Shown: positions 50,346 through 59,474, counted from the first letter of the stretch. The stretch: DNA of 64,000 nt from Chitinophaga agrisoli (GCF_008386695.1 NZ_VUOC01000004.1:2110327-2174326); one strand, 5' to 3'. Numbers and translations: made by a program. Notes: generated from the letters alone by a model not told the origin.

Positions 50346-52364
50346 ATGTATAAGATACGGTCCAATAAAAAGGGGACGATCCCATGTCTCCTTTGCGGCG
50401 TCTGTCTGTTGACAGCAGGCGCCGCTTTTTCACAGATCCATGATACCACTACCCTGCGGGAAGTAAGGGTAGATGCGAAGCGCATCACTACCGGTATTAT
50501 TCCGTCAGCATCTATGCAGGTACTCTCCGGTCCGCAGTTGCAGCGGCTTAACAGCCTGTCTGTGGCAGATGCTATGCGTTATTTCTCCGGTGTGCAGCTA
50601 AAGGATTATGGCGGCATTGGCGGCCTTAAGACCATCAACGTACGCAGCATGGGCACTAACCATACCGCGGTAACTTATGATGGCCTGGTATTAGGTAATG
50701 CGCAGAACGGCCAGGTAGACCTGGGCAAGTTCTCGCTGGATAATATTGCGGAAATAGCGCTCTTTAACGGTCAGCCGGCTACCATCCTGCAACCGGCCAG
50801 GGGCTTTGCCTCCGGCAATGTATTGGCCCTGCAGTCCCGTACGCCCCATTTTACCGGCGATGAGAAATGGCATGGCAAAGCCAGCATCAAAACCGGCTCA
50901 TCCGGCCTGGTTAACCCCTCTCTGTTCTGGCAACAGAAGATCAGTGAACATATCTACAGCACCATTAGTACAGAATGGATCAATGCAAACGGCCGTTACA
51001 AGTTCCGGTACACAAATGGCGTGTATGATACCACCGCCATGCGGCAGAACGGCAACGTAAACGCCTACCGCGTTGAAGCCGGCTTGAATGGTTTACTGGC
51101 GGATAGCAGCGCCTGGTCTGTAAAGTATTACCGCTATCAATCCGCACGGGGGTTACCCGGCGCTATTGTAGCCAACCACTTCGAATACGGCCAGCACCTG
51201 GAAGACAGGGATCAGTTCATCCAGGCTTCCTTCCGCAAGGATGCCGGGGGACGGTATCACCTGCTGGCAAACGCCAAATACTCGGACCTGTACAGCCGTT
51301 ACATTGATCCGGAATACCCGAACGAGGAACACCTGCTGGACAATTTCTATCACCAGCACGAGTGGTACCTCTCACTCACCAATGCTTACCAGCTTACATC
51401 CTGGTGGGAGGCCTCGCTGGCTACAGACTTTATCGTCAACACTATGCACGCTAACCTGTACCACTTCCCCTACCCTACCCGCTATACTACGCTGCTGGCT
51501 TTGGCCAGCCGTGCGCGTATACAACGGCTAGAGCTGCAGGGCCATCTGCTGGCCACTATCGTAAATGAAAAGGTGGCTGCCTACGAAGCCGCCGGCCCAA
51601 AACGGGAATACACGCCCACCATCTCCGCCGCCTGGCAGCCCTTTGCCAATCGTGGTTTGTGGCTGCGGGCTTTTTATAAGAACATCTTCCGCCTGCCTAC
51701 CTTCAATGATCTTTACTATACCTTCATCGGCAACAACAACCTGCGGCCGGAATATGTACAACAGTACGATGCCGGCTTTACCTTTCAGCAGGCCCTGCGC
51801 GGCAGGTGGCAGTATATTTCATTACAGGCAGACGGCTACTATAATAACGTAAGGGACAAGATCGTGGCCGTGCCATCAGATAACCTCTTTGGCTGGAGCA
51901 TGACCAACCTGGGCAAGGTGCGTATCAAAGGGGCAGATGTGGCCCTGCGTACCGCCTGGCAACCCTTACAATCCTTACTCCTGAATGTTGGGCTCAACTA
52001 TACCTACCAGCAGGCGCAGGATGTTACCTCCGGCAAAGGAGGTTTCAATTACGGGCAACAGATCCCGTATACGCCCTGGCATAGCGGGTCTTTTACCATG
52101 GGGGCCGACTGGCATTCCCTGGCCTTTAACTATAGCTTTATCTATACCGGCGAACGTTACAGCCAGAAAAGGAATATCCCGGTCAACTATGTGCAGCCCT
52201 GGTATACCAGCGATCTTTCTGCCTCCTGGACAGTACAACGCAGATCATACACGCATAAGCTGGCCCTGGAAGTAAATAATCTCTTAAACCAATATTATGA
52301 TGTGGTGCTCAACTTCCCTATGCCGGGACGTAATTACCGCATCACCTACAGCATTAGCCGCTGA
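50346..52364 (+). CDS. btuB: TonB-dependent vitamin B12 receptor (BtuB-like)
   Basis: A 672-residue outer-membrane receptor with signal peptide (to about 31, AFS-Q), a TonB-box-like start, the plug domain (SVADAMRYFSGVQLKDYGGIGGLKTINVRSMGTNHTAVTYDGL and NAQNGQVDLGKF) and a beta-barrel ending in SYSISR with an aromatic-rich YDVVLNFPMPGRNYRI. It lacks the carboxypeptidase-like domain of SusC types. Position between two BtuG-like propellers under a cobalamin riboswitch supports B12 uptake. Start 50346 (MYKIRSNKKG), 8 bp after the previous stop. Confidence 0.88.
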   Translation: MYKIRSNKKGTIPCLLCGVCLLTAGAAFSQIHDTTTLREVRVDAKRITTGIIPSASMQVLSGPQLQRLNSLSVADAMRYFSGVQLKDYGGIGGLKTINVRSMGTNHTAVTYDGLVLGNAQNGQVDLGKFSLDNIAEIALFNGQPATILQPARGFASGNVLALQSRTPHFTGDEKWHGKASIKTGSSGLVNPSLFWQQKISEHIYSTISTEWINANGRYKFRYTNGVYDTTAMRQNGNVNAYRVEAGLNGLLADSSAWSVKYYRYQSARGLPGAIVANHFEYGQHLEDRDQFIQASFRKDAGGRYHLLANAKYSDLYSRYIDPEYPNEEHLLDNFYHQHEWYLSLTNAYQLTSWWEASLATDFIVNTMHANLYHFPYPTRYTTLLALASRARIQRLELQGHLLATIVNEKVAAYEAAGPKREYTPTISAAWQPFANRGLWLRAFYKNIFRLPTFNDLYYTFIGNNNLRPEYVQQYDAGFTFQQALRGRWQYISLQADGYYNNVRDKIVAVPSDNLFGWSMTNLGKVRIKGADVALRTAWQPLQSLLLNVGLNYTYQQAQDVTSGKGGFNYGQQIPYTPWHSGSFTMGADWHSLAFNYSFIYTGERYSQKRNIPVNYVQPWYTSDLSASWTVQRRSYTHKLALEVNNLLNQYYDVVLNFPMPGRNYRITYSISR

Positions 52365-52376
52365 TAAAACAATTAT

Positions 52377-53510
52377 ATGTACGGGAATCTTTTTAATAGG
52401 TTGTCTGTGATCACACTGGGTTTTGCCCTGCTGATAGCGGGCTGCCGCAAAGATATACAGCCGCCGCAGGTAGATCTTACACAGATCGAAGGGTATACCC
52501 GCGGCAAAGTGGACGCGCCCACTGTAAGAGGCCTGTATGTGCTTAATGAAGGAAACATGAACCAGAATAAATCCTCCCTGGACTACCTGGACCTTAACAC
52601 CGGCCTGTTCACCCGCAATATATTCGAAGCCTATAACCCGGAGATCACCAAAGGCCTGGGCGATGTGGGCAACGATATCCAGATCTACGGCGGTAAAATG
52701 TATATCGTGGTCAACAACTCCAATAAAGTGGAAGTAGTAGACCCTGCCACCGCCATCCGTATCAAAGAGCTGGATGTATGGCAATGCCGCTATGTGGTCT
52801 TCTACAAGGATCATGCTTACATCACCTCCAACGGCAACTACATATCCGTTATTGACACCGCCACACTCACAGAGACTGCCCGCATCCCTACCGGCCGTAA
52901 CCCGGAGCAGATGGCCATTGCAGGCAACAAACTGTACGTGGCCAACTCAGGCGGCTACAGCCCGCCTAACTATGAGCGCACCGTATCCGTTATCAACCTG
53001 GATACCCGGCAGGAGCTCAAACGCATTGATGTGGCTATCAACCTGGACCGCCTGGCCTTAGACCCTTACGGCGATCTGTATGTGACCTCCCGCGGCGATT
53101 ACTACACCGTGCCTTCACGCATGTTCGTAATAGACACACATGCAGATACCGTCAAAAAACGCTTTGATTTTGCCGCCAGTAATATCGTCATCCATAAGGA
53201 CATTGCCTATATCTATGCGGTAGCCTGGAGTTACATCACCCATTCCAATACCATCTCCTATGCTATGATAGACGTAAAGGCGGATACGCTGCTGCATACC
53301 TCCTTCATCACAGACGGCACAGAGAAACAGATCGTGATCCCTTACGGCATCCTGGTAGACCCGGATACGGAAGATATATATGTCACAGACGCGCTGGATT
53401 ACCTCTCACCCGGCATCCTGTATTGTTTTGACAAAAGCGGTAAAAAGAAATGGTCCGTAGAAACGGGGGACATACCCGGTCATTTTGTATTTCTTAAAAA
53501 TCATCAATAA
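52377..53510 (+). CDS. Second DUF5074/YncE-type propeller lipoprotein, BtuG-like
   Basis: A 377-residue lipoprotein (lipobox IAGC) with propeller repeats: GLYVLNEGNMNQNKSSLDYLD, GGKMYIVVNNSNKVEVVDPATA, HAYITSNGNYISVIDTATL, NKLYVANSGGYSPPNYERTVSVINL and GDLYVTSRGDY. It matches the YncE/DUF5074 group more closely than the first propeller does. It is 12 bp after btuB, in the riboswitch operon, and is the better candidate for a surface B12-binding BtuG. Two different propellers may bind different corrinoids or act in sequence. Confidence 0.88.
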   Translation: MYGNLFNRLSVITLGFALLIAGCRKDIQPPQVDLTQIEGYTRGKVDAPTVRGLYVLNEGNMNQNKSSLDYLDLNTGLFTRNIFEAYNPEITKGLGDVGNDIQIYGGKMYIVVNNSNKVEVVDPATAIRIKELDVWQCRYVVFYKDHAYITSNGNYISVIDTATLTETARIPTGRNPEQMAIAGNKLYVANSGGYSPPNYERTVSVINLDTRQELKRIDVAINLDRLALDPYGDLYVTSRGDYYTVPSRMFVIDTHADTVKKRFDFAASNIVIHKDIAYIYAVAWSYITHSNTISYAMIDVKADTLLHTSFITDGTEKQIVIPYGILVDPDTEDIYVTDALDYLSPGILYCFDKSGKKKWSVETGDIPGHFVFLKNHQ

Positions 53511-53516
53511 CCACAT

Positions 53517-54500
53517 ATGCAATTCACAAGACTCAATGCTATTACGCTGCTAACACTGATACTACTGGCCGCTTCCTGTTCCAAGGACGACGCCCCTGTA
53601 AAACCAGACGAGCCGGATCATTTCCGCGCCGCCAATGAAAACAGCAGTCAATGGATCACCAACGTGATCGAGTACCTGCCCGCCCCCGGACAATTCGTAA
53701 ACGAAGGCTCTACTGGTACCCTGGACGGCTCACAGAAGATCATAGGCGGCAACGATGGCCTGCTGTCCCTGGGCGCTTTTGGCGGTTACGTGATCGTAGG
53801 CTTTGACCACTCCATCGAGAATAAAGACGGTGACGATATTGGCATCTACGGTAACCCGCTCACCAACCCCTCGCAGGAATGGTCAGAGGCCGGTATTGTA
53901 TGCGTTATGCAGGACCTGAATGGCAATGGCAAACCCGATGACGGCGAATGGTACGAACTGGCCGGCAGCGAATACGCCAAGGTCACTACCATCAAAAAAT
54001 ACCGCATTACCTACTACAATCCTAAAACGGCAGAAGCAGCGGATGTTCATTGGAAAGATAACCAGGGCCACACCGGCATCGTACTGGCAAACTACTTCCA
54101 CATACAACCCTATTACCCGGCATTTGCTACCAACCGCGACTCGCTGGTATTTGAAGGCACCCTGCTGCCCAGCACCTTAGGCAAACAATATGACGATGTG
54201 TACCAGACGGACCTGTTTACCAACAAACCATTTGCATGGGGATACGCAGACAATGGCTCGCAGGAACTGCTGGATGTAGCCGCGGAAGAAGGATATGGCT
54301 ATAACAAGCTGGATATTGCCAAAGCCGTAAAAGCCGATGGCACACCGGTGCAGTTAAAGTATGTGGATTTTGTGAAAGTGTATACAGGTCAGAACAGCAA
54401 TGGTAGCGTTTCTACTGACCCGGCTAACCCGGATCTGCTGATGGGTGAAGTGTCTACAGAAGTAGCGGGCATTAAAGACCTGCATATTAAAAAGAACTAG
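53517..54500 (+). CDS. Surface lipoprotein of the B12 operon with EF-hand-like loop
   Basis: A 327-residue lipoprotein (lipobox AASC). It contains DLNGNGKPDDGEWYELAGSEY (Asp/Asn ligands at alternate positions), an EF-hand/dockerin-like calcium loop, and a beta-rich fold (GYVIVGFDHSIEN, GIYGNP, DFVKVYTGQNSNGSVS). Proteins of this type commonly close Bacteroidetes B12 and cell-surface operons; their exact role is not known, but a corrinoid-binding role is plausible. It is 6 bp after the second propeller gene. Confidence 0.75.
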   Translation: MQFTRLNAITLLTLILLAASCSKDDAPVKPDEPDHFRAANENSSQWITNVIEYLPAPGQFVNEGSTGTLDGSQKIIGGNDGLLSLGAFGGYVIVGFDHSIENKDGDDIGIYGNPLTNPSQEWSEAGIVCVMQDLNGNGKPDDGEWYELAGSEYAKVTTIKKYRITYYNPKTAEAADVHWKDNQGHTGIVLANYFHIQPYYPAFATNRDSLVFEGTLLPSTLGKQYDDVYQTDLFTNKPFAWGYADNGSQELLDVAAEEGYGYNKLDIAKAVKADGTPVQLKYVDFVKVYTGQNSNGSVSTDPANPDLLMGEVSTEVAGIKDLHIKKN

Positions 54501-54542
54501 TTACACGGTATAACTTATACCCTGTTCTATAGAAAAACCAAC

Positions 54543-54568
54543 CCCGGTGGGGAGCCCTCCCCGCCGGG
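54543..54568 (+). terminator. Hairpin after the B12 operon
   Basis: A 12-bp GC-rich stem CCCGGTGGGGAG / CTCCCCGCCGGG (one T-G pair) 42 bp after the last gene of the operon. No T-run, so low confidence as a terminator. Nothing else was recognised in 54501-54734. Confidence 0.4.
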
Positions 54569-54734
54569 ATCTGGGCTTGCTGTAGGTCGCATCCCGCCTG
54601 CGACACGCAATATGCGATCAGATAGTGATGATAGGTTAGCGTAATGGTATGTAATAATGTCCGACATAAACAAACAACCAGGTATGGGCACAGGTACCTG
54701 CAACGGGGCATAAAATAGTGAAGCTAATCCGCAA

Positions 54735-55700
54735 CTAGAAATATTCCTGTATGAACTTTAGCGCCCGCTTTTCTGACCAATACCCCGCCTCCCCAAACGT
54801 CACAAACCCCACATGTCCCCCATAGCTGGGCGTTTCCAGGTAAAACCAGGGGCTCGCCTCCGCCTCTGCATAAGGGAAACAGCCCTTACCCAGGAAGGGG
54901 TCATCCAGCGCGTTGATCAGCAATGTGGGTACCCGTATATCTTTCAGAAAAGGTTTGGAGCTGCAACGCTCCCAATAGGTGAGTGCATCCGGAAAACCAT
55001 GAATAGGCGCTGTATACTGGTCATCAAACTGACGGAAGGTCTTAATAGTGTGGTAATTGTCCAGCAGGATCATATCCGGGAAACGCTGCGCTTTTAACTG
55101 CAGCTTATATCCCAGGTCCCGGATAAAACGCCGCATATAAATGGTATTATGTGGTTTCTCCAGCTCCCCGGAGCTATCCTTCAGGTCGCAAGGCACAGAT
55201 AAGGCTACGGCCGAGTGGATGAGCGGGTGGGTCATCCTCCCCTGCTCCCCCAGGTATTTAAGCAGCACATTACCACCCAGGGAAAAACCCACCAGGTGAA
55301 TGGCCTTATAAGGCCAGTTAGCCGTTACATATTGTACCACCTGCGCCAGATCGCCGGTTTCGCCGCTATGGTAAAAACGCAGGTTGCGGTTAGGCTCTCC
55401 GCTGCAACCCCGGAAATTAAGGGAGATGGTATCGTAGCCGCCCTTGTTAAAAGTATGCACCATACCCCTTACATATTGGCGGCTGGCATTACCCTCCAGC
55501 CCATGCAGGATAATAACCGCCTTATCGCTGCTAATACTGCTCACATCCAGGTCCAGGAAATCATCGTCAGAAGTGGTCATCCGTACCCGCTGATAGCTTA
55601 CTGCCGGCAGCTTACGGAATAAGGAGGGATAGATCGTCAGGAGATGACGGTTCTTTAAAAAGAAAGGCGCTTTATAATCGGAATCACGTATAACAGGCAT
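54735..55700 (-). CDS. YheT-family alpha/beta hydrolase
   Basis: A 321-residue enzyme. KAPFFLKNRHLLTIYPSLFRK at the start, DDDFLDLDV, ILHGLEGNASRQYVRGMV, NFRGCSGEPNRNLRFYHSGETGDL, and the nucleophile elbow GFSLGGNVLLKYLGE identify the YheT/ABHD group. Later NALDDPFL and GGHVGFV hold the acid and histidine of the triad. Likely a lipid or short-chain esterase; substrate unknown. Confidence 0.88.
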   Translation of the reverse strand: MPVIRDSDYKAPFFLKNRHLLTIYPSLFRKLPAVSYQRVRMTTSDDDFLDLDVSSISSDKAVIILHGLEGNASRQYVRGMVHTFNKGGYDTISLNFRGCSGEPNRNLRFYHSGETGDLAQVVQYVTANWPYKAIHLVGFSLGGNVLLKYLGEQGRMTHPLIHSAVALSVPCDLKDSSGELEKPHNTIYMRRFIRDLGYKLQLKAQRFPDMILLDNYHTIKTFRQFDDQYTAPIHGFPDALTYWERCSSKPFLKDIRVPTLLINALDDPFLGKGCFPYAEAEASPWFYLETPSYGGHVGFVTFGEAGYWSEKRALKFIQEYF

Positions 55701-55717
55701 AGTTGAGTGCAGCTGTT

Positions 55718-55875
55718 GGCTTTTAGCTCTTAGCTTTTAGCGTTGAACGATCTGCAAATATAACGCGCATTATACTTTCGCCAACCCTGCTTTCAGCTGT
55801 CAGTCATCAAAACAGATCAGATCATACCGCTCCAATCGCTCCGGTCACTAACAGCTAAAAGCTAATGGCTAAACA
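55718..55875. repeat. Inverted GCTAA-type repeats between thioredoxin and YheT genes
   Basis: GGCTTTTAGCTCTTAGCTTT at 55718-55737 and its inverted counterpart AGCTAAAAGCTAATGGCTAA at 55853-55872 flank the gap. The right one abuts the thioredoxin stop. Similar GCTAACCGCTAACGG strings end next to the stop codons at 56711 and 61401. Confidence 0.6.
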
Positions 55876-56193
55876 CTATTTTACATATTGATCTACAACA
55901 CGTTTTAACTCGCGGGCGTTCATAACACCGCTTTGCCGCCATTTCACCTCCCCGTTCTGAAATACCATCAGGGTGGGTACGGCCTGTATCTGGTAAGCAT
56001 TAGCTACCTGCGGGTTACGGTCTACATCCATTTTCAGGATGATCAGGTTATCTCCGGTCATCTGTTTCAGCTCCTTTAGGATCGGAGGCATCATTTTACA
56101 GGGGCCGCACCACTCTGCAGAAAAATCCACTAACACTGGCTTATCGCCCTGGATCAGGTCCCCAAATGATTGATGTGTGCTTTGCGTTTCCAT
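55876..56193 (-). CDS. trxA: Thioredoxin
   Basis: A 105-residue protein with the active site WCGPC (Cys29, Cys32) in VDFSAEWCGPCKMMPPIL and the conserved cis-proline segment AVPTLMVFQNGEV. It reduces disulfides in cytoplasmic proteins, taking electrons from thioredoxin reductase. The start at 56193 (METQSTHQ) is preferred over 56208; a -7 box TATTTTTG (complement of 56217-56224) lies upstream. Confidence 0.95.
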   Translation of the reverse strand: METQSTHQSFGDLIQGDKPVLVDFSAEWCGPCKMMPPILKELKQMTGDNLIILKMDVDRNPQVANAYQIQAVPTLMVFQNGEVKWRQSGVMNARELKRVVDQYVK

Positions 56194-56216
56194 TATACTG
56201 TTTTGCAATAATGCCT

Positions 56217-56224
56217 CAAAAATA
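56217..56224 (-). promoter_or_regulatory. -7 promoter box (TATTTTTG) of trxA
   Basis: A TAnnTTTG match on the minus strand 23 bp before the chosen trxA start. Confidence 0.5.
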
Positions 56225-56333
56225 GGGCCGTGCGCAGACTTGACAGTCCGGACACGGCAATTGGGCAGTTATAGCTACAATTTCCGGGCATTGTTGCAGA
56301 AAATTGCAGCGGCGATGCAAAAAGGGACGGATA

Positions 56334-56377
56334 GGGATGTCATAGCAATGTCAATGGGATGTCATAGCAATATCAAG
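56334..56377. repeat. 22-bp tandem repeat, two copies
   Basis: GGGATGTCATAGCAATGTCAAT is followed by a copy differing at two or three bases. No gene is recognised in 56225-56710; this repeat, the 106-bp palindromic element and a GCTAA repeat fill it. Confidence 0.7.
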
Positions 56378-56458
56378 GCAATTTTGCCCGATAGCTATAG
56401 AAAACCCTAAGCCTCCCACCTACCGGAGCTTCCCTGGTGCCTTACGTGCATGCTGCAT

Positions 56459-56564
56459 TGCCGGCAGGTTCAGATGTGAGCCTTGGCTGGCGCGGGTTCC
56501 GCCAGCCAGCTTGCTAAACGAACAACCCGCGGCAGGCGCAGCTCACAGATGAACCCTGCCGGCA
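56459..56564. repeat. 106-bp palindromic element, copy B
   Basis: Ends TGCCGGCAGG-TTCA and TGAACCCTGCCGGCA pair, and the arms continue GATGTGAGC / GCTCACAGAT; an inner hairpin is formed by GGCTGGCGCGGGTTCCGCCAGCC-like text. Length and core (CGAACAACCCGCGGCAGGCGC) match copy A at 38008-38113. Confidence 0.65.
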
Positions 56565-56710
56565 TAGCCCCTCATCCAACGCGTCCGCCATAACTTATTC
56601 ATCTGAAGGGGAGGCTTAATGACTACCCAAGACCTTAGATGAGGAAATTATGCCAGGAGCACAATTCCCAGGCATCCTACATTCTCAGCCACCAGCTAAC
56701 CGCTAACGCC

Positions 56711-57823
56711 TCAATTCACATCCTTCCCTGCCGTCAGCTGCTCTATCATCCGCTGTATATTCGTCTTATTCTGCGGGTCCGGCGCCTGCGCCAACGCCTG
56801 GTTAGCATATTTCAGGGCCGCTTTATAGTCCCCATTGGCAGAATACCCTCTTACCAGCCCCATCAGGGTGGTGAACTGGTTAGGGTTCTTATCATAATTG
56901 GTCTTAAACACCTCCATGGCTTCTTTAGGCTGCTTCAGCTGGATCAGCTGCCGGCCATACCCATGTAACTCCTGCATACTGGCAAAGGGCATGGCTGTTT
57001 TCATAGCCGCTGCGGCATCGCCATTACGCCCCAGTTTTTGCAGCACCATGGCCTTGGTAGCCCAGGGAGTAAACACCCGGCTGCCGCCAAAAGTGGCACT
57101 GGTGGCAGTATCTGCCCACAGCAGCGCTTCGTCCAGGTTGATGTTATGCTGTGCGCACCAGCCGGCCGCCTGGTCCCAGCCTTCCCAGCTAAAACCTTTG
57201 TCCGTACGCAGCTCGCGGCGGAAAGAGGCTACCTGGTCCTTCTCATAATCCGTTTCCAGCTTAAAGGGGATCTTCAGTTTCTCCCATTCAAGGGCAATGG
57301 TGGCGGCATTCTCCGTTTGGTCCATGAACTCGTATTGCAGCCTTTCTACGCTTTTATCCAGCGCTACGGGCTTTACCTTAACGCGCAGGGCGTCTTCCTG
57401 CTCATTGTAATAATAAGCGCCCCAGGAGCTGGCGTTCTTTGAAAAGATAAGGGTACACTCCGATGGGTCGTAGGCGATAAAAAAGCCGTATTTACCGGCG
57501 GGCAGAGGCTGTCCTTCTATCTTTACGTCATTGGTGAACTCAATAGTGGTATTTTCATTGGCGCCGGCCCTCCAGGGAGAGGATTTGCTGCTGCCAAAAC
57601 CCGGGTCCGCAAAACCGGTATGCACCAGCTGGCCCCAGATCTTTCCTTCCCGGCCCTTCACCGCTGGCCGGTCATAGTGGATGGTAACATCTGTAATACC
57701 TACACGCTCACTTACCGCAGCTTTTTTATTGCCGCCGCTGGGTGTGGATGTAAGATAAACCTGTGAAAATGTAAAAAGGGGTAGGCAGATAAGGCCGGCT
57801 ACATGACAGATAAACTGTTTCAT
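56711..57823 (-). CDS. DUF2911 protein with C-terminal TPR-like repeats
   Basis: A 370-residue secreted protein with signal peptide (to about 20, TFS-Q). DUF2911 occupies about 35-190: ITDVTIHYDRPAVKGREGKIWGQLV, WRAGANENTTIEFTNDVKIEGQPLPAGKYGFFI, FSKNASSWGAYYYNEQEDALRV. A helical TPR-like tail follows (WATKAMVLQKLGRNGDAAAAMKTA, QPKEAMEVFKTNYDKNPNQFTT, GDYKAALKYANQALAQ). The family is frequent in Bacteroidetes and has no known function. Its stop is next to a GCTAA repeat. It stands alone. Confidence 0.85.
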   Translation of the reverse strand: MKQFICHVAGLICLPLFTFSQVYLTSTPSGGNKKAAVSERVGITDVTIHYDRPAVKGREGKIWGQLVHTGFADPGFGSSKSSPWRAGANENTTIEFTNDVKIEGQPLPAGKYGFFIAYDPSECTLIFSKNASSWGAYYYNEQEDALRVKVKPVALDKSVERLQYEFMDQTENAATIALEWEKLKIPFKLETDYEKDQVASFRRELRTDKGFSWEGWDQAAGWCAQHNINLDEALLWADTATSATFGGSRVFTPWATKAMVLQKLGRNGDAAAAMKTAMPFASMQELHGYGRQLIQLKQPKEAMEVFKTNYDKNPNQFTTLMGLVRGYSANGDYKAALKYANQALAQAPDPQNKTNIQRMIEQLTAGKDVN

Positions 57824-58382
57824 AATGGGGATAATTTACCGGGAAGCTACCAAAGCAGCTGAACCCGGCAAATAGAAACAATGACTGATGAAAGAATTAA
57901 AGGATGAAAGGCGGTATAATCCTCATCCCAATATTATCCGTTAATAAGCATGTTTCCTTTGCCGGTATAATCCCCCGCATGTGCGCTGTTGGCCCGGTTG
58001 TTCATTGATCACTGTGCTCAATTTTTTTAATAATCATTGCAGGTTTGCCCGCCGGTTGTGACAGGCCTTGTTCTCGTACTCAATTGGCTTCTTTTCTCCT
58101 GCTGCTGATGCCTTACCAAACTCTCCAGAAAGCCTGTAAAATGTCTTCCATATATGCTCACGTTACTATATACAAACAAGCGTTACAACATCATATAACC
58201 TTGCTAACTCAATGGCAAAATTTCGCGTAAAGATAACAGCTACTTTTTTATGTATATTATATTTTTTTACATATCAAACAAAGATGTTATTCAATTTATC
58301 CCCCGGAACAGAAAACTTAACATTGGCCATATTATATTATCGTTAATTTTATGTTACCGATAAACATTAAAGACCATTACCA
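57824..58382. other. Gene-free 559-bp stretch
   Basis: It becomes very AT-rich towards the histone-H1-like gene (58240-58370), presumably the promoter region of that gene. The inverted pair TTATCG...CGATAA near 58337-58363 may form a weak hairpin in the leader. No convincing gene, RNA or terminator was recognised. Confidence 0.5.
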
Positions 58383-58649
58383 ATGCCAGGAACCACTAAG
58401 GGACAAATTCAAAAAGATACCCGGAAAGCCATAGAGCAACAGTTCGAGACCGTGCTCACACAATGGAAAGAACAGTTAGGTGAAAAGAAATTTAAGAACA
58501 GGGTACGCAAAGCGGCCAAACTGTTCAGCAAAGGACTACCGGTACTGAAAAAAGATGCGCCGGCATCCAAAAAAGCTACCAGCAAAACTGTCCGTGGCAA
58601 AAAAGCTACGGCTAAAAAAACAGCGGCTAAACCAGCCGCTGAACAATAA
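58383..58649 (+). CDS. Histone H1-like DNA-binding protein
   Basis: An 88-residue, very basic protein. Residues 1-55 are a charged helical part (IQKDTRKAIEQQFETVLTQWKEQLGEKKFKNRVRKAAKLF). The last 35 residues are Lys/Ala/Thr-rich (KKATSKTVRGKKATAKKTAAKPAA), like the tail of histone H1. Such small proteins bind DNA non-specifically and help shape the nucleoid. A terminator follows at 58680. Confidence 0.8.
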   Translation: MPGTTKGQIQKDTRKAIEQQFETVLTQWKEQLGEKKFKNRVRKAAKLFSKGLPVLKKDAPASKKATSKTVRGKKATAKKTAAKPAAEQ

Positions 58650-58679
58650 TAGACTTGTTATACTACTGGTAAGCCAAGC

Positions 58680-58714
58680 GCAGGCATTATTACCGTGATG
58701 CCTGCCGCTTTATT
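58680..58714 (+). terminator. Terminator after the histone-H1-like gene
   Basis: The stem GCAGGCAT / ATGCCTGC is followed by CGCTTTATTG. Confidence 0.55.
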
Positions 58715-58814
58715 GTTAAGGCGGTAGGTTTGTTATTCCTGTCATGCCGCAACCCCCCAGATCTCTTTTACTTATTGTCTTTAAGGCTTCAACAAACAAG
58801 GTACTTAAGGGTGC

Positions 58815-58848
58815 ATTTTAAACCCCTCGAATTCGAGGGGTTTAAAAT
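58815..58848. terminator. 34-bp perfect palindrome between convergent genes
   Basis: The half ATTTTAAACCCCTCGAA is followed by its exact complement with no loop. It lies between the histone-H1-like gene and the convergent ECF sigma gene, so a bidirectional terminator is most likely. A partial copy (TTCGAATTCGGGGGTAA) follows at 58860-58876 next to the sigma gene stop. Confidence 0.55.
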
Positions 58849-58877
58849 AAGGCTATCTCCTTCGAATTCGGGGGTAA

Positions 58878-59474
58878 TTAAGCAAACACCGCATCTTCCT
58901 CCGCATGCTCCATGATCTTCCTTAAATTCATGATCGCATACCTTACCCTTCCCAGCGCCGTATTGATCCCCACATTCACCACCTGCGCTATCTCCTTATA
59001 GCTCAGATCCGCATAATACCGCAGTATTAACGCCTCCCGCTGCGTCTCTGGCAACATATCCAGCATTACATGCAGCTCGCGTTTCCACTCCCCATCAATC
59101 AGCCGCTGTTCCTCACTTTGCGCGGTACAGGCCACAAATTCGCAGATCTCTTCTTTATATCCCAGCACTACCGGTATCAATACATTCGTTTTCCGGAAAT
59201 GGTTAATACAACAGTTATGCGCAATACGCGCGGCCCAGGCTACAAAACGGTGGTGCTCCGTATAGTGTCCGGCTTTCAGGGCGTTTACGATCTTAATAAA
59301 TGTTTCCTGGAAAATATCTTCTGCCAGGTAACGGTCTTTTACCAGCAGCACAATAGTGGTGAACAACCGGTCCTTATGCCGGTTCACCAGCCAGGAAAAT
59401 GCGCTGCTATCGCCGGCCAGATACAGCCGGATCAGGTCTTCGTCAGTAAAGTCACAATATCTGTTCATATACAC
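58878..59474 (-). CDS. ECF-type RNA polymerase sigma factor
   Basis: A 198-residue sigma factor: region 2 (FSWLVNRHKDRLFTTIVLLVKDRYLAEDIFQETFIKIV, WAARIAHNCCINHFRK) and region 4 (LPETQREALILRYYADLSYKEIAQVVNVGINTALGRVRYAIMNLRKIM). It resembles stand-alone RpoE-like ECF factors rather than the FecI type at 16109. No anti-sigma gene is adjacent. It lies next to the collagen-like lipoprotein and PorP/OmpA genes, possible members of its regulon. Confidence 0.92.
   Translation of the reverse strand: MYMNRYCDFTDEDLIRLYLAGDSSAFSWLVNRHKDRLFTTIVLLVKDRYLAEDIFQETFIKIVNALKAGHYTEHHRFVAWAARIAHNCCINHFRKTNVLIPVVLGYKEEICEFVACTAQSEEQRLIDGEWKRELHVMLDMLPETQREALILRYYADLSYKEIAQVVNVGINTALGRVRYAIMNLRKIMEHAEEDAVFA

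Noticed and set aside
58045-58230. 61-codon open frame in the gap before the histone-H1-like gene
   Set aside because: No motif, no promoter or start context, and a composition typical of non-coding AT-rich DNA.
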